NCBI GenBank assembly: GCA_963920705.1
Contig: OY987233.1
Location: 186,001-250,000, forward strand
DNA length: 64,000 bases
DNA from: Odiellus spinosus
Lineage: Eukaryota > Arthropoda > Arachnida > Opiliones > Phalangiidae
Direction of reading: 5' to 3'
Shown: piece after piece, positions 11,502 through 26,395 of the stretch
Layout: the number at the start of each line of letters is the position of its first letter
How positions within the stretch are numbered: position 1 is the stretch's first letter
The notes under the pieces: generated by a model
What the model was told of the DNA's origin: nothing
What the model saw: the letters and a program-made list of their open reading frames with translations, nothing else
Databases searched by the model: none
Program-made: the position numbers and the translations under genes

Positions 11502-14500
11502 TTGACACTTGGCAAATTTATGGATCTACACTTGGTAAATTTGTGGATCTACACTTTGTTAATTTGTGGATCTACACTTGGAAAATTTGTGGATCTACAC
11601 TTGGGAAATTTGTGGATCTACACTTGGGAAATTTGTGGATCTACACTTGGGAAAATTGTGGATCTACTCTTGGGAAATTTGTGGATCTACACTAGTAAAA
11701 TTTGTGGATCTACACTTGGGAAATTTGTGGATCTACACTTGGGAAATTTGTGGATCTACACTTGGGAAATTTGTGGATTTATACTTGGGAAATTTGTGGA
11801 TTTATACTTAGGAAATTTGTGGATTGACACTTGGCAAATTTATGGATCTACACTTGGTAAATTTGTGGATCTACACTTGGCAAATTTGTGGATCTACACT
11901 TGGCAAATTTGTGGATCTACACTTGGCAAATTTGTGGATCTACACTTGGGAAATTTGTGGATCTACACTTGGCAAATTTGTTTATCTACACTTTGCAAAT
12001 TTGTGGATCTACACTTGGGAAATTTGTGGATCTACACTTGGCAAATTTGTGGGTCTACACTTTGCAAATTTGTGGATCTACACTTGGGAAATTTGTGGAT
12101 TTATACTTGGGAAATTTGTGGATTTATACTTAGGAAATTTGTGGATTGACACTTGGCAAATTTATGGATCTACACTTGGTAAATTTGTGGATCTACACTT
12201 GGCAAATTTGTGGATCTACACTTGGCAAATTTGTGGATCTACACTTGGGAAATTTGTGGATCTACACTTGGGAAATTTGTGGATCTACACTTGGCAAATT
12301 TGTTTATCTACACTTTGCAAATTTGTGGATCTACACTTGGGAAATTTGTGGATCTACACTTGGCAAATTTGTGGGTCTACACTTTGCAAATTTGTGGATC
12401 TACAATTGGGGAATTTGTGGATCTACACTTGGGAAATTTGTGGTTCTACACTTGGGAAATTTGTGGGTCTACACTTTGCAAATTTGTGGATCTACACTTG
12501 GGAAATTTTTGGATCTACACTTGGGAAATTTGTGGATCTACACTTGGGAAATTTGTGGATCTACACTTGGGAAATTTGTGGATCTACACTTGGGAAATTT
12601 GTGGATCTATACAAAGCAAAATTTGGATTTATACTTGGAAAATTTGTGGATCTATTCTTGGAAAATTTGGGGATATATGCTTGGAAATTTGTTGATCTAT
12701 ACTTGGGAAATATGTGTATCTATACTTGGGATTTTTGTGGATCTACACTTGGCAAATTTGTGGATCTACACTTTGCAAATTTGTGGATCTACACTTGGGA
12801 AATTTGTGGATCTACACTTGCAAATTTGTGGATTTACACTGTGCAAATTTGTGGATCTACACTTTGCAAATTTGTGGATCTACACTTGGGAAATTTGTGG
12901 ATCTACACTTGGGAAATTGGTGGATCTACACTTGGGAAATTTGTGGATCTACACTTGGGAAATTTGTGGATCTACACTTCTGAAATTTGTGGATCTACAC
13001 TTGGGAAATTTGTGGATCTACACTTGGGAAATTTGTGGATCTACACTTTGCAAATTTGTGGATATACACTTGGGAAATTTGTGGATCTACACTTGGCAAA
13101 TTTGTGGATCTACACTTTGTTAATTTGTGGATCTACACTTGGAAAATTTGTGGATCTACACTTGGGAAATTTGTGGATCTACACTTGGGAAATTTGTGGA
13201 TCTACACTTGGGAAAAATGTGGATCTACTCTTGGGAAATTTGTGGATCTACACTAGTAAAATTTGTGGATCTACACTTGGGAAATTTGTGGATCTACACT
13301 TGGGAAATTTGTGGATCTACACTTGGGAAATTTGTGGATTTATACTTGGGAAATTTGTGGATTTATACTTAGGAAATTTGTGGATTGACACTTGGCAAAT
13401 TTATGGATCTACACTTGGTAAATTTGTGGATCTACACTTGGCAAATTTGTGGATCTACACTTGGCAAATTTGTGGATCTACACTTGGCAAATTTGTGGAT
13501 CTACACTTGGGAAATTTGTGGATCTACACTTGGCAAATTTGTTTATCTACACTTTGCAAATTTGTGGATCTACACTTGGGAAATTTGTGGATCTACACTT
13601 GGCAAATTTGTGGGTCTACACTTTGCAAATTTGTGGATCTACACTTGGGAAATTTGTGGATTTATACTTGGGAAATTTGTGGATTTATACTTAGGAAATT
13701 TGTGGATTGACACTTGGCAAATTTATGGATCTACACTTGGGAAATATTTGGATCTACACTTGGGAAATTTGTGGATCTACACTTGGGAAATTTGTGGATC
13801 TACACTTGGGAAATTTGTGGATCTACACTTGGGAAATTTGTGGATCTATACAAAGCAAAATTTGGATTTATACTTGGAAAATTTGTGGATCTATTCTTGG
13901 AAAATTTGGGGATATATGCTTGGAAATTTGTTGATCTATACTTGGGAAATATGTGTATCTATTCTTGGGATTTTTGTGGATCTACACTTTGCAAATTTGT
14001 GGATCTACACTTGGGAAATTTGTGGATCTACACTTGCAAATTTGTGGATTTACACTGTGCAAATTTGTGGATCTACACTTTGCAAATTTGTGGATCTACA
14101 CTTGGGAAATTTGTGGATCTACACTTGGGAAATTGGTGGATCTACACTTGGGAAATTTGTGGATCTACACTTGGGAAAATTGTGGATCTACTCTTGGGAA
14201 ATTTGTGGATCTACACTAGTAAAATTTGTGGATCTACACTTGGGAAATTTGTGGATCTACACTAGTAAAATTTGTGGATCTACACTTGGGAAATTTGTGG
14301 ATCTACACTTGGGAAATTTGTGGATCTACACTTGGGAAATTTGTGGATTCATACTTGGGAAATTTGTGGATTTATACTTAGGAAATTTGTGGATTGACAC
14401 TTGGCAAATTTATGGATCTACACTTGGTAAATTTGTGGATCTACACTTGGCAAATTTGTGGATCTACACTTGGCAAATTTGTGGATCTACACTTGGCAAA

Positions 14501-17500
14501 TTTGTGGATCTACAATTGGGGAATTTGTGGATCTACACTTGGCAAATTTGTGGGTCTACACTTTGCAAATTTGTGGATCTACAATTGGGGAATTTGTGGA
14601 TCTACACTTGGGAAATTTGTGGTTCTACACTTGGGAAATTTGTGGGTCTACACTTTGCAAATTTGTGGATCTACACTTGGGAAATTTTTGGATCTACACT
14701 TGGGAAATTTGTGGATCTACACTTGGGAAATTTGTGGATCTACACTTGGGAAATTTGTGGATCTACACTTGGGAAATTTGTGGATCTATTCTTGGAAAAT
14801 TTGGGGATATATGCTTGGAAATTTGTTGATCTATACTTGGGAAATATGTGTATCTATACTTGGGATTTTTGTGGATCTACACTTGGCAAATTTGTGGATC
14901 TACACTTTGCAAATTTGTGGATCTACACTTGGGAAATTTGTGGATCTACACTTGCAAATTTGTGGATTTACACTGTGCAAATTTGTGGATCTACACTTTG
15001 CAAATTTGTGGATCTACACTTGGGAAATTTGTGGATCTACACTTGGGAAATTGGTGGATCTACACTTGGGAAATTTGTGGATCTACACTTGGGAAATTTG
15101 TGGATCTACACTTGGGAAATTTTTGGATCTACACTTGGGAAATTTGTGGATCTACACTTGGGAAATTTGTGGATCTACACTTTGCAAATTTGTGGATATA
15201 CACTTGGGAAATTTGTGGATCTACACTTGGCAAATTTGTGGATCTACACTTTGTTAATTTGTGGATCTACACTTGGAAAATTTGTGGATCTACACTTGGG
15301 AAATTTGTGGATCTACACTAGTAAAATTTGTGGATCTACACTTGGGAAATTTGTGGATCTACACTTGGGAAATTTGTGGATCTACACTTGGGAAATTTGT
15401 GGATTTATACTTGGGAAATTTGTGGATTTATACTTAGGAAATTTGTGGATTGACACTTGGCAAATTTATGGATCTACACTTGGTAAATTTGTGGATCTAC
15501 ACTTGGCAAATTTGTGGATCTACACTTGGCAAATTTGTGGATCTACACTTGGCAAATTTGTGGATCTACACTTGGGAAATTTGTGGATCTACACTTGGCA
15601 AATTTGTTTATCTACACTTTGCAAATTTGTGGATCTACACTTGGGAAATTTGTGGATCTACACTTGGCAAATTTGTGGGTCTACACTTTGCAAATTTGTG
15701 GATCTACACTTGGGAAATTTGTGGATTTATACTTGGGAAATTTGTGGATTTATACTTAGGAAATTTGTGGATTGACACTTGGCAAATTTATGGATCTACA
15801 CTTGGGAAATTTTTGGATCTACACTTGGGAAATTTGTGGATCTACACTTGGGAAATTTGTGGATCTACACTTGGGAAATTTGTGGATCTACACTTGGGAA
15901 ATTTGTGGATCTATACAAAGCAAAATTTGGATTTATACTTGGAAAATTTGTGGATCTATTCTTGGAAAATTTGGGGATATATGCTTGGAAATTTGTTGAT
16001 CTATACTTGGGAAATATGTGTATCTATACTTGGGATTTTTGTGGATCTACACTTGGCAAATTTGTGGATCTACACTTTGCAAATTTGTGGATCTACACTT
16101 GGGAAATTTGTGGATCTACACTTGCAAATTTGTGGATTTACACTGTGCAAATTTGTGGATCTACACTTTGCAAATTTGTGGATCTACACTTGGGAAATTT
16201 GTGGATCTACACTTGGGAAATTGGTGGATCTACACTTGGGAAATTTGTGGATCTACACTTGGGAAAATTGTGGATCTACTCTTGGGAAATTTGTGGATCT
16301 ACACTAGTAAAATTTGTGGATCTACACTTGGGAAATTTGTGGATCTACACTAGTAAAATTTGTGGATCTACACTTGGGAAATTTGTGGATCTACACTTGG
16401 GAAATTTGTGGATCTACACTTGGGAAATTTGTGGATTCATACTTGGGAAATTTGTGGATTTATACTTAGGAAATTTGTGGATTGACACTTGGCAAATTTA
16501 TGGATCTACACTTGGTAAATTTGTGGATCTACACTTGGCAAATTTGTGGATCTACACTTGGCAAATTTGTGGATCTACACTTGGCAAATTTGTGGATCTA
16601 CACTTGGGAAATTTGTGGATCTACACTTGGCAAATTTGTTTATCTACACTTTGCAAATTTGTGGATCTACACTTGGGAAATTTGTGGATCTACACTTGGC
16701 AAATTTGTGGGTCTACACTTTGCAAATTTGTGGATCTACAATTGGGGAATTTGTGGATCTACACTTGGGAAATTTGTGGTTCTACACTTGGGAAATTTGT
16801 GGGTCTACACTTTGCAAATTTGTGGATCTACACTTGGGAAATTTTTGGATCTACACTTGGGAAATTTGTGGATCTACACTTGGGAAATTTGTGGATCTAC
16901 ACTTGGGAAATTTGTGGATCTACACTTGGGAAATTTGTGGATCTATACAAAGCAAAATTTGGATTTATACTTGGAAAATTTGTGGATCTATTCTTGGAAA
17001 ATTTGGGGATATATGCTTGGAAATTTGTTGATCTATACTTGGGAAATATGTGTATCTATACTTGGGATTTTTGTGGATCTACACTTGGCAAATTTGTGGA
17101 TCTACACTTGGGAAATTTGTGGATCTACACTTGGGAAAATTGTGGATCTACTCTTGGGAAATTTGTGGATCTACACTAGTAAAATTTGTGGATCTACACT
17201 TGGGAAATTTGTGGATCTACACTAGTAAAATTTGTGGATCTACACTTGGGAAATTTGTGGATCTACACTTGCGAAATTTGTGGATCTACACTTGGGAAAT
17301 TTGTGGATTCATACTTGGGAAATTTGTGGATTTATACTTAGGAAATTTGTGGATTGACACTTGGCAAATTTATGGATCTACACTTGGTAAATTTGTGGAT
17401 CTACACTTGGCAAATTTGTGGATCTACACTTGGCAAATTTGTGGATCTACACTTGGCAAATTTGTGGATCTACACTTGGGAAATTTGTGGATCTACACTT

Positions 17501-18285
17501 GGCAAATTTGTTTATCTACACTTTGCAAATTTGTGGATCTACACTTGGGAAATTTGTGGATCTACACTTGGCAAATTTGTGGGTCTACACTTTGCAAATT
17601 TGTGGATCTACAATTGGGGAATTTGTGGATCTACACTTGGGAAATTTGTGGTTCTACACTTGGGAAATTTGTGGGTCTACACTTTGCAAATTTGTGGATC
17701 TACACTTGGGAAATTTTTGGATCTACACTTGGGAAATTTGTGGATCTACACTTGGGAAATTTGTGGATCTACACTTGGGAAATTTGTGGATCTACACTTG
17801 GGAAATTTGTGGATCTATACAAAGCAAAATTTGGATTTATACTTGGAAAATTTGTGGATCTATTCTTGGAAAATTTGGGGATATATGCTTGGAAATTTGT
17901 TGATCTATACTTGGGAAATATGTGTATCTATACTTGGGATTTTTGTGGATCTACACTTGGCAAATTTGTGGATCTACACTTTGCAAATTTGTGGATCTAC
18001 ACTTGGGAAATTTGTGGATCTACACTTGCAAATTTGTGGATTTACACTGTGCAAATTTGTGGATCTACACTTTGCAAATTTGTGGATCTACACTTGGGAA
18101 ATTTGTGGATCTACACTTGGGAAATTGGTGGATCTACACTTGGGAAATTTGTGGATCTACACTTGGGAAATTTGTGGATCTACACTTGGGAAATTTGTGG
18201 ATCTACACTTGGGAAATTTGTGGATCTACACTTGGGAAATTTGTGGATCTACACTTTGCAAATTTGTGGATATACACTTGGGAAA
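11502..18285. repeat. Block of ~0.9-1.2 kb HOR units with 322-bp sub-repeats
   Basis: The paired monomers GATTGACACTTGG and TTTATGGATCT mark ten points, at 11,502, 11,824, 12,146, 13,385, 13,707, 14,394, 15,450, 15,772, 16,482 and 17,354. Four of the intervals are exactly 322 bp (14 x 23). Marker cassettes start their GTGTATCTATAC monomer at about 12,714, 13,953, 14,848, 16,018, 17,050 and 17,922, so the larger units are 1,239, 895, 1,170, 1,032 and 872 bp. The units differ by loss or gain of whole monomers. The cassette at ~14,790 has lost its ACAAAG monomer, and the unit at 17,050 has lost most of its right half. Frequent markers are GTTTATCTACAC, CAATTGGGGAATTTG and GTGGTTCTAC. Confidence 0.8.
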
Positions 18286-21200
18286 TTTGTGGATCTACAC
18301 TTTGTTAATTTGTGGATCTACACTTGGAAAATTTGTGGATCTACACTTGGGAAATTTGTGGATCTACACTTGGGAAATTTGTGGATCTACACTTGGGAAA
18401 ATTGTGGATCTACTCTTGGGAAATTTGTGGATCTACACTAGTAAAATTTGTGGATCTACACTTGGGAAATTTGTGGATCTACACTAGTAAAATTTGTGGA
18501 TCTACACTTGGGAAATTTGTGGATCTACACTTGGGAAATTTGTGGATTTATACTTGTGAAATTTGTGGATTTATAATTGGCAAATTTGTGGATTTATATT
18601 TGGGAAATTTGTGGATCTACACTTGGGAAATTTGTGGATCTACACTTGGGAAATTTGTGGATCTACACTTGGAAAATTTGTGGATCTACACTTGGGAAAT
18701 TTGTGGATTTATACTTGGAAATTTGTGGATTTATTCTTGGGAAATTTGTGGATTTATACTTATGAAATTTGTGGATTTATATTTTGGAAATTTGTGGATT
18801 TATACTTGGGAAATTTGTGGACTTATACTTGGGAAATTTGTGGATTTATACTTAGGAAATTTGTGGATTTACACTTGGCAAATTTGTGGATCTACACTTG
18901 GCAAATTTGTGGATCTACACTTGGCAAATTTGTGGATCTACACTTGGCAAATTTGTGGATCTACTCTTGCAAATTTGTGGATCTACACTTGGCAAATTTG
19001 TGGATCTACTCTTGGGAAATTTGTGGATCTACACTTGGCAAATTTGTGGGTCTACACTTTGTAAATTTGTGGATCTACACTTGGGAAATTTGTGGATCTA
19101 CACTTGGGAAATTTTTGGATCTACACTTGGGAAATTTGTGGATCTACACTTGGAAAATTTGTGGATCTACACTTGGGAAATTTGTGGATCTACACTTGGG
19201 AAATTTGTGGATCTACACTTGGAAAAATTGTGGATCTACTCTTGGGAAATTTGTGGATCTACACTAGTAAAATTTGTGGATCTACACTTGGGAAATTTGT
19301 GGATCTACACTTGGAAAATTTGTTATTCTACACTTGGGAAATTTGTTTATTTATACTTGGGAAATTTGGGGATTTACACTTGGCAAATTTGTGGATCTAC
19401 ACTTGGCAAATTTGTGGATCTACACTTGGGAAATTTGTGGATCTACACTTGGGAAATTTGTGGATCTACTCTTGCAAATTTGTGGATCTACACTTGGCAA
19501 ATTTGTGGATCTACACTTTGCAAATTTGTGGATATACACTTGGGAAATTTGTGGATCTACACTTGGCAAATTTTTGGGTCTACACTTTGTAAATTTGTGG
19601 ATCTACACTTGGAAAATTTGTGGATCTACACTTGGGAAATTTGTGGATCTACACTTGGGAAATTTGTGGATCTACACTTGGGAAAATTGTGGATCTACTC
19701 TTGGGAAATTTGTGGATCTACACTAGTAAAATTTGTGGATCTACACTTGGGAAATTTTTGGATCTACACTTGGGAAATTTGTTATTCTACACTTGGGAAA
19801 TTTGTTTATTTATACTTGGGAAATTTGGGGATTTACACTTGGCACATTTGTGGATCTACACTTGGCAAATTTGTGGATCTACACCTGGGAAATTTGTGGA
19901 TCTACACTTGGGAAATTTGTGGATCTACTCTTGCAAATTTGTGGATCTACACTTGGCAAATTTGTGGATCTACACTTTGCAAATTTGTGGATATACACTT
20001 GGGAAATTTGTGGATCTACACTTGGCAAATTTGTGGGTCTACACTTTGTAAATTTGTGGATCTACACTTGGAAAATTTGTGGATCTACACTTGGGAAATT
20101 TGTGGATCTACACATGGGAAATTTGTGGATCTAAACTTGGGAAAATTGTGGATCTACTCTTGGGAAATTTGTGGATCTACACAAGTAAAATTTGTGGATC
20201 TACACTTGGGAAATTTGTGGATCTACACTTGGCAAATTTGTGGATCTACACTTGGGAAATTTGTGGATCTACACTTGGGAAATTTGTGGATCTACACTTT
20301 GCAAATTTGTGGATATACACTTGGGAAATTTGTGGATCTACACTTGGCAAATTTGTGGGTCTACACTTTGTAAATTTGTGGATCTACACTTGGGAAATTT
20401 GTGGATCTACACTTGGGAAATTTTTGGATCTACACTTGGGAAATTTGTGGATCTACTCTTGGGAAATTTGTGGATCTACACTAGGGAAATTTGTGGATTT
20501 ATACTTGGGAAATTTGTGGATTTATACTTGGGAAATTTGTGGATTTATACTTGGGAAATTTGTGGATTTATAATTGGGAAATTTGTGGATCTACACTTGG
20601 GAAATTTGTAGATCTACACTTGGGAAATTTGTGGATCTACACTTGGGAAATTTTTGGATCTACACCTGGGAAATTTGTGGATCTAAACTTGGGAAATTTT
20701 TGGATCTACACTTGGGAAATTTGTGGATCTACACTTGGGAAATTTTAGGATCTACACTAGGGAAATTTGTGGATCTACACTTGGGAAATATGTGGATCTA
20801 CTCTTGGGAAATTTGTGGATCTACACTTGGGAAATTTGTGGATCTACACTTGGGAAATTTGTGGATCTATACAAAGGGAAATTTGTGGATCTATACAAAG
20901 GGAAATTTGTGGATCTATACAAAGCAAAATTTGGATCTATACTTGGAAAATTTGTGGATTTATTCTTATAAAATTTGGGGGTATATGCTTGGAAATTTGT
21001 TGATCTATACTTGTTAAATATGTGTATCTACACTTGGGAAATTTGTGGATCTACACTTGCGAAATTTGTGGATCTACACTTGGGAAATTTGTGGATCTAC
21101 ACTTGGGAAATTTGCGGATTTATACTTGGGAAATTTGTGTATTTATACTTGGGAAATTTGTGGATTTATGCTTAGGAAATTTGTGGATTTATACTTAGGA

Positions 21201-22325
21201 AATTTGTGGATTTATATTTGGGAGATTTTTGGATTTATACTTGGGAAATTTGTGGACTTATACTTGGGAAATTTGTGGATTTACACTTGGCAAATTTGTG
21301 GATATACACTTGGCAAATTTGTGGATCTACACTTGGGAAATTTGTGGATCTACACTTGGGAAATTTGTGGATCTACACTTGGAAAATTTGTGGATCTACA
21401 CTTGGGAAATTTGTGGATCTACTCTTGGGAAATTTGTGGATCTACACTAGGGAAATTTGTGGATCTACACTTGGGAAATTTGTGGATCTACACTTGGGAA
21501 ATTTGTGGATCTCACTTGGGAAATTTGGGGATTTATACTTGGGAAATTTGTGGATTTATAATTGGAAAATTTGTGGATTTATATTTGGGAAATTTGTGGA
21601 TCTACACTTGGGAAATTTGTGGATCTACACTTGGGAAATTTGTGGATCTACACTTGGGAAACTTGTGGATCTACACTTGGGAAATTTTTGGATCTACACT
21701 TGGGAAATTTGTGGATCTACACTTGGGAAATTTGTGGATCTACACTTGGGAAATTTGTGGATCTACCCTTGGGAAATTTGTGGATCTACACTAGGAAAAT
21801 TTGTGGATCTACACTTGGGAAATTTGTGGATCTACACTTGGGAAATTTGTGGATCTATACAAAGCAAAATTTGGATTTATACTTGGAAAATTTGGGGATA
21901 TATGCTTGGAAATTTGTTGATCTATACTTGGGAAATATGTGTATCTATACTTGGGATTTTTGTGGATCTACACTTGGCAAATTTGTGGATCTACACTTTG
22001 CAAATTTGTGTATCTACACTTGGGAAATTTGTGGATTTACACTTGCAAATTTGTGGATTTACACTTGGCAAATTTGTGGATCTACACTTTGCAAATTTGT
22101 GGATCTACACTTGGGAAATTTGTGGATCTACACTTGGGAAATTGGTGGATCTACACTTGGGAAGTTTGTGGATCTACACTTGGGAAGTTTGTGGATCTAC
22201 ACTTGGGAAATTTGTGGATCTACACTTGGGAAATTTGTTTATCTACACTTGGGAAATTTGTGGATCTACACTTAGGAAATTTGTGGATCTACACTTAGGA
22301 AATTTGTGGATCTACACTTGGGAAA
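18286..22325. repeat. ~4 kb higher-order repeat, copy 2 (4,040 bp)
   Basis: This copy begins at a TTTGTTAATTTG monomer and runs to the matching monomer at 22,326. It contains, in order, CTAGTAAAATTT monomers, a TTATAATTGGC segment, GTTATTCTAC (~19,322 and ~19,782), a triple ACAAAG cluster (~20,870), the GCGGATTTA landmark (21,114), a CTCACTTGGG 22-mer (~21,512), a cassette with a single ACAAAG (~21,857) and ATTGGTGG (~22,142). Landmarks up to ~21,450 recur exactly 4,040 bp to the right. Confidence 0.88.
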
Positions 22326-25300
22326 TTTATGGATCTACACTTTGTTAATTTGTGGATCTACACTTGGAAAATTTGTGGATCTACACTTGGGAAATTTGTG
22401 GATCTACACTTGGGAAATTTGTGGATCTACACTTGGGAAAATTGTGGATCTACTCTTGGGAAATTTGTGGATCTACACTAGTAAAATTTGTGGATCTACA
22501 CTTGGGAAATTTGTGGATCTACACTAGTAAAATTTGTGGATCTACACTTGGGAAATTTGTGGATCTACACTTGGGAAATTTGTGGATTTATACTTGTGAA
22601 ATTTGTGGATTTATAATTGGCAAATTTGTGGATTTATATTTGGGAAATTTGTGGATCTACACTTGGGAAATTTGTGGATCTACACTTGGGAAATTTGTGG
22701 ATCTACACTTGGAAAATTTGTGGATCTACACTTGGGAAATTTGTGGATTTATACTTGGAAATTTGTGGATTTATTCTTGGGAAATTTGTGGATTTATACT
22801 TATGAAATTTGTGGATTTATATTTTGGAAATTTGTGGATTTATACTTGGGAAATTTGTGGACTTATACTTGGGAAATTTGTGGATTTATACTTAGGAAAT
22901 TTGTGGATTTACACTTGGCAAATTTGTGGATCTACACTTGGCAAATTTGTGGATCTACACTTGGCAAATTTGTGGATCTACACTTGGCAAATTTGTGGAT
23001 CTACTCTTGCAAATTTGTGGATCTACACTTGGCAAATTTGTGGATCTACTCTTGGGAAATTTGTGGATCTACACTTGGCAAATTTGTGGGTCTACACTTT
23101 GTAAATTTGTGGATCTACACTTGGGAAATTTGTGGATCTACACTTGGGAAATTTTTGGATCTACACTTGGGAAATTTTTGGATCTACACTTGGAAAATTT
23201 GTGGATCTACACTTGGGAAATTTGTGGATCTACACTTGGGAAATTTGTGGATCTACACTTGGAAAAATTGTGGATCTACTCTTGGGAAATTTGTGGATCT
23301 ACACTAGTAAAATTTGTGGATCTACACTTGGGAAATTTGTGGATCTACACTTGGAAAATTTGTTATTCTACACTTGGGAAATTTGTTTATTTATACTTGG
23401 GAAATTTGGGGATTTACACTTGGCAAATTTGTGGATCTACACTTGGCAAATTTGTGGATCTACACTTGGGAAATTTGTGGATCTACACTTGGGAAATTTG
23501 TGGATCTACTCTTGCAAATTTGTGGATCTACACTTGGCAAATTTGTGGATCTACACTTTGCAAATTTGTGGATATACACTTGGGAAATTTGTGGATCTAC
23601 ACTTGGCAAATTTTTGGGTCTACACTTTGTAAATTTGTGGATCTACACTTGGAAAATTTGTGGATCTACACTTGGGAAATTTGTGGATCTACACTGGGGA
23701 AATTTGTGGATCTACACTTGGGAAAATTGTGGATCTACTCTTGGGAAATTTGTGGATCTACACTAGTAAAATTTGTGGATCTACACTTGGGAAATTTGTG
23801 GATCTACACTTGGGAAATTTGTTATTCTACACTTGGGAAATTTGTTTATTTATACTTGGGAAATTTGGGGATTTACACTTGGCAAATTTGTGGATCTACA
23901 CTTGGCAAATTTGTGGATCTACACCTGGGAAATTTGTGGATCTACACTTGGGAAATTTGTGGATCTACTCTTGCAAATTTGTGGATCTACACTTGGCAAA
24001 TTTGTGGATCTACACTTTGCAAATTTGTGGATATACACTTGGGAAATTTGTGGATCTACACTTGGCAAATTTGTGGGTCTACACTTTGTAAATTTGTGGA
24101 TCTACACTTGGAAAATTTGTGGATCTACACTTGGGAAATTTGTGGATCTACACATGGGAAATTTGTGGATCTAAACTTGGGAAAATTGTGGATCTACTCT
24201 TGGGAAATTTGTGGATCTACACAAGTAAAATTTGTGGATCTACACTTGGGAAATTTGTGGATCTACACTTGGCAAATTTGTGGATCGACACTTGGGAAAT
24301 TTGTGGATCTACACTTGGGAAATTTGTGGATCTACACTTTGGAAATTTGTGGATATACACTTGGGAAATTTGTGGATCTACACTTGGCAAATTTGTGGGT
24401 CTACACTTTGTAAATTTGTGGATCTACACTTGGGAAATTTGTGGATCTACACTTGGGAAATTTTTGGATCTACACTTGGGAAATTTGTGGATCTACTCTT
24501 GGGAAATTTGTGGATCTACACTAGGGAAATTTGTGGATTTATACTTGGGAAATTTGGGGATTTATACTTGGGAAATTTGTGGATTTATACTTGGGAAATT
24601 TGTGGATTTATAATTGGGAAATTTGTGGATCTACACTTGGGAAATTTGTAGATCTACACTTGGGAAATTTGTGGATCTACACTTGGGAAATTTTTGGATC
24701 TACACCTGGGAAATTTGTGGATCTAAACTTGGGAAATTTTTGGATCTACACTTGGGAAATTTGTGGATCTACACTTGGGAAATTTTAGGATCTACACTAG
24801 GGAAATTTGTGGATCTACACTTGGGAAATATGTGGATCTACTCTTGGGAAATTTGTGGATCTACACTTGGGAAATTTGTGGATCTACACTTGGGAAATTT
24901 GTGGATCTATACAAAGGGAAATTTGTGGATCTATACAAAGGGAAATTTGTGGATCTATACAAAGCAAAATTTGGATCTATACTTGGAAAATTTGTGGATT
25001 TATTCTTATAAAATTTGGGGGTATATGCTTGGAAATTTGTTGATCTATACTTGTTAAATATGTGTATCTACACTTGGGAAATTTGTGGATCTACACTTGC
25101 GAAATTTGTGGATCTACACTTGGGAAATTTGTGGATCTACACTTGGGAAATTTGCGGATTTATACTTGGGAAATTTGTGTATTTATACTTGGGAAATTTG
25201 TGGATTTATGCTTAGGAAATTTGTGGATTTATACTTAGGAAATTTGTGGATTTATATTTGGGAGATTTTTGGATTTATACTTGGGAAATTTGTGGACTTA

Positions 25301-26395
25301 TACTTGGGAAATTTGTGGATTTACACTTGGCAAATTTGTGGATATACATTTGGCAAATTTGTGGATCTACACTTGGGAAATTTGTGGATCTACACTTGGG
25401 AAATTTGTGGATCTACACTTGGAAAATTTGTGGATCTACACTTGGGAAATTTGTGGATCTACTCTTGGGAAATTTGTGGATCTACTCTTGGGAAATTTGT
25501 GGATCTACACTAGGGAAATTTGTGGATCTACACTTGGGAAATTTGTGGATCTACACTTGGGAAATTTGTGGATCTCACTTGGGAAATTTGGGGATTTATA
25601 CTTGGGAAATTTGTGGATTTATACTTGGGAAATTTGTGGATTTATAATTGGGAAATTTGTGGATTTATATTTGGGAAATTTGTGGATCTACACTTGGGAA
25701 ATTTGTGGATCTACACTTGGGAAATTTGTGGATCTACACTTGGGAAACTTGTGGATCTACACTTGGGAAATTTTTGGATCTACACTTGGGAAATTTGTGG
25801 ATCTACACTTGGGAAATTTTTGGATCTACACTTGGGAAATTTGTGGATCTACCCTTGGGAAATTTGTGGATCTACACTAGGGAAATTTGTGGATCTACAC
25901 TTGGGAAATTTGTGGATCTACACTTGGGAAATTTGTGGATCTATACAAAGCAAAATTTGGATTTATACTTGGAAAATTTGGGGATATATGCTTTTAAATT
26001 TGTTGATCTATACTTGGGAAATATGTGTATCTATACTTGGGATTTTTGTGGATCTACACTTGGCAAATTTGTGGATCTACACTTTGCAAATTTGTGTATC
26101 TACACTTGGGAAATTTGTGGATTTACACTTGCAAATTTGTGGATTTACACTTGGCAAATTTGTGGATCTACACTTTGCAAATTTGTGGATCTACACTTGG
26201 GAAATTTGTGGATTTACACTTGGGAAATTGGTGGATCTACACTTGGGAAGTTTGTGGATCTACACTTGGGAAATTTGTGGATCTACACTTGGGAAATTTG
26301 TGGATCTACACTTGGGAAATTTGTGGATCTACACTTAGGAAATTTGTGGATCTACACTTAGGAAATTTGTGGATCTACACTTGGGAAATTTATGG
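22326..26395. repeat. ~4 kb higher-order repeat, copy 3, adjacent to copy 2
   Basis: This copy follows directly on the previous one and repeats it with only scattered single-base differences in the parts I compared. Examples are GGATCGACAC at ~24,290 for GGATCTACAC, and TTTGGAAA at ~24,338 for TTTGCAAA. Two whole monomers are extra, one near 25,480 and one near 25,610, so the offset rises from 4,040 to 4,086 bp. The cassette near 25,985 carries an unusual CTTTTAAATTTG monomer. My rough eye estimate is about 99 % identity; this is not a computed figure. Confidence 0.88.

Noticed and set aside
13385-15775. Plus-strand open frame of 796 codons, and many others of 200-700 codons (for example 11,824-13,710 and 31,908-34,061), coding a W-, C- and aromatic-rich repeat such as GKFVDLHLGNLWIYT
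   Set aside because: The monomer has no TAA, TAG or TGA in any phase on this strand, which a random 23-mer would show about one time in three. All three frames are therefore open nearly everywhere. The consensus lacks ATG, most starts would be TTG or GTG, frames overlap fully, and length variants shift phase freely. Nothing suggests selection on a protein.
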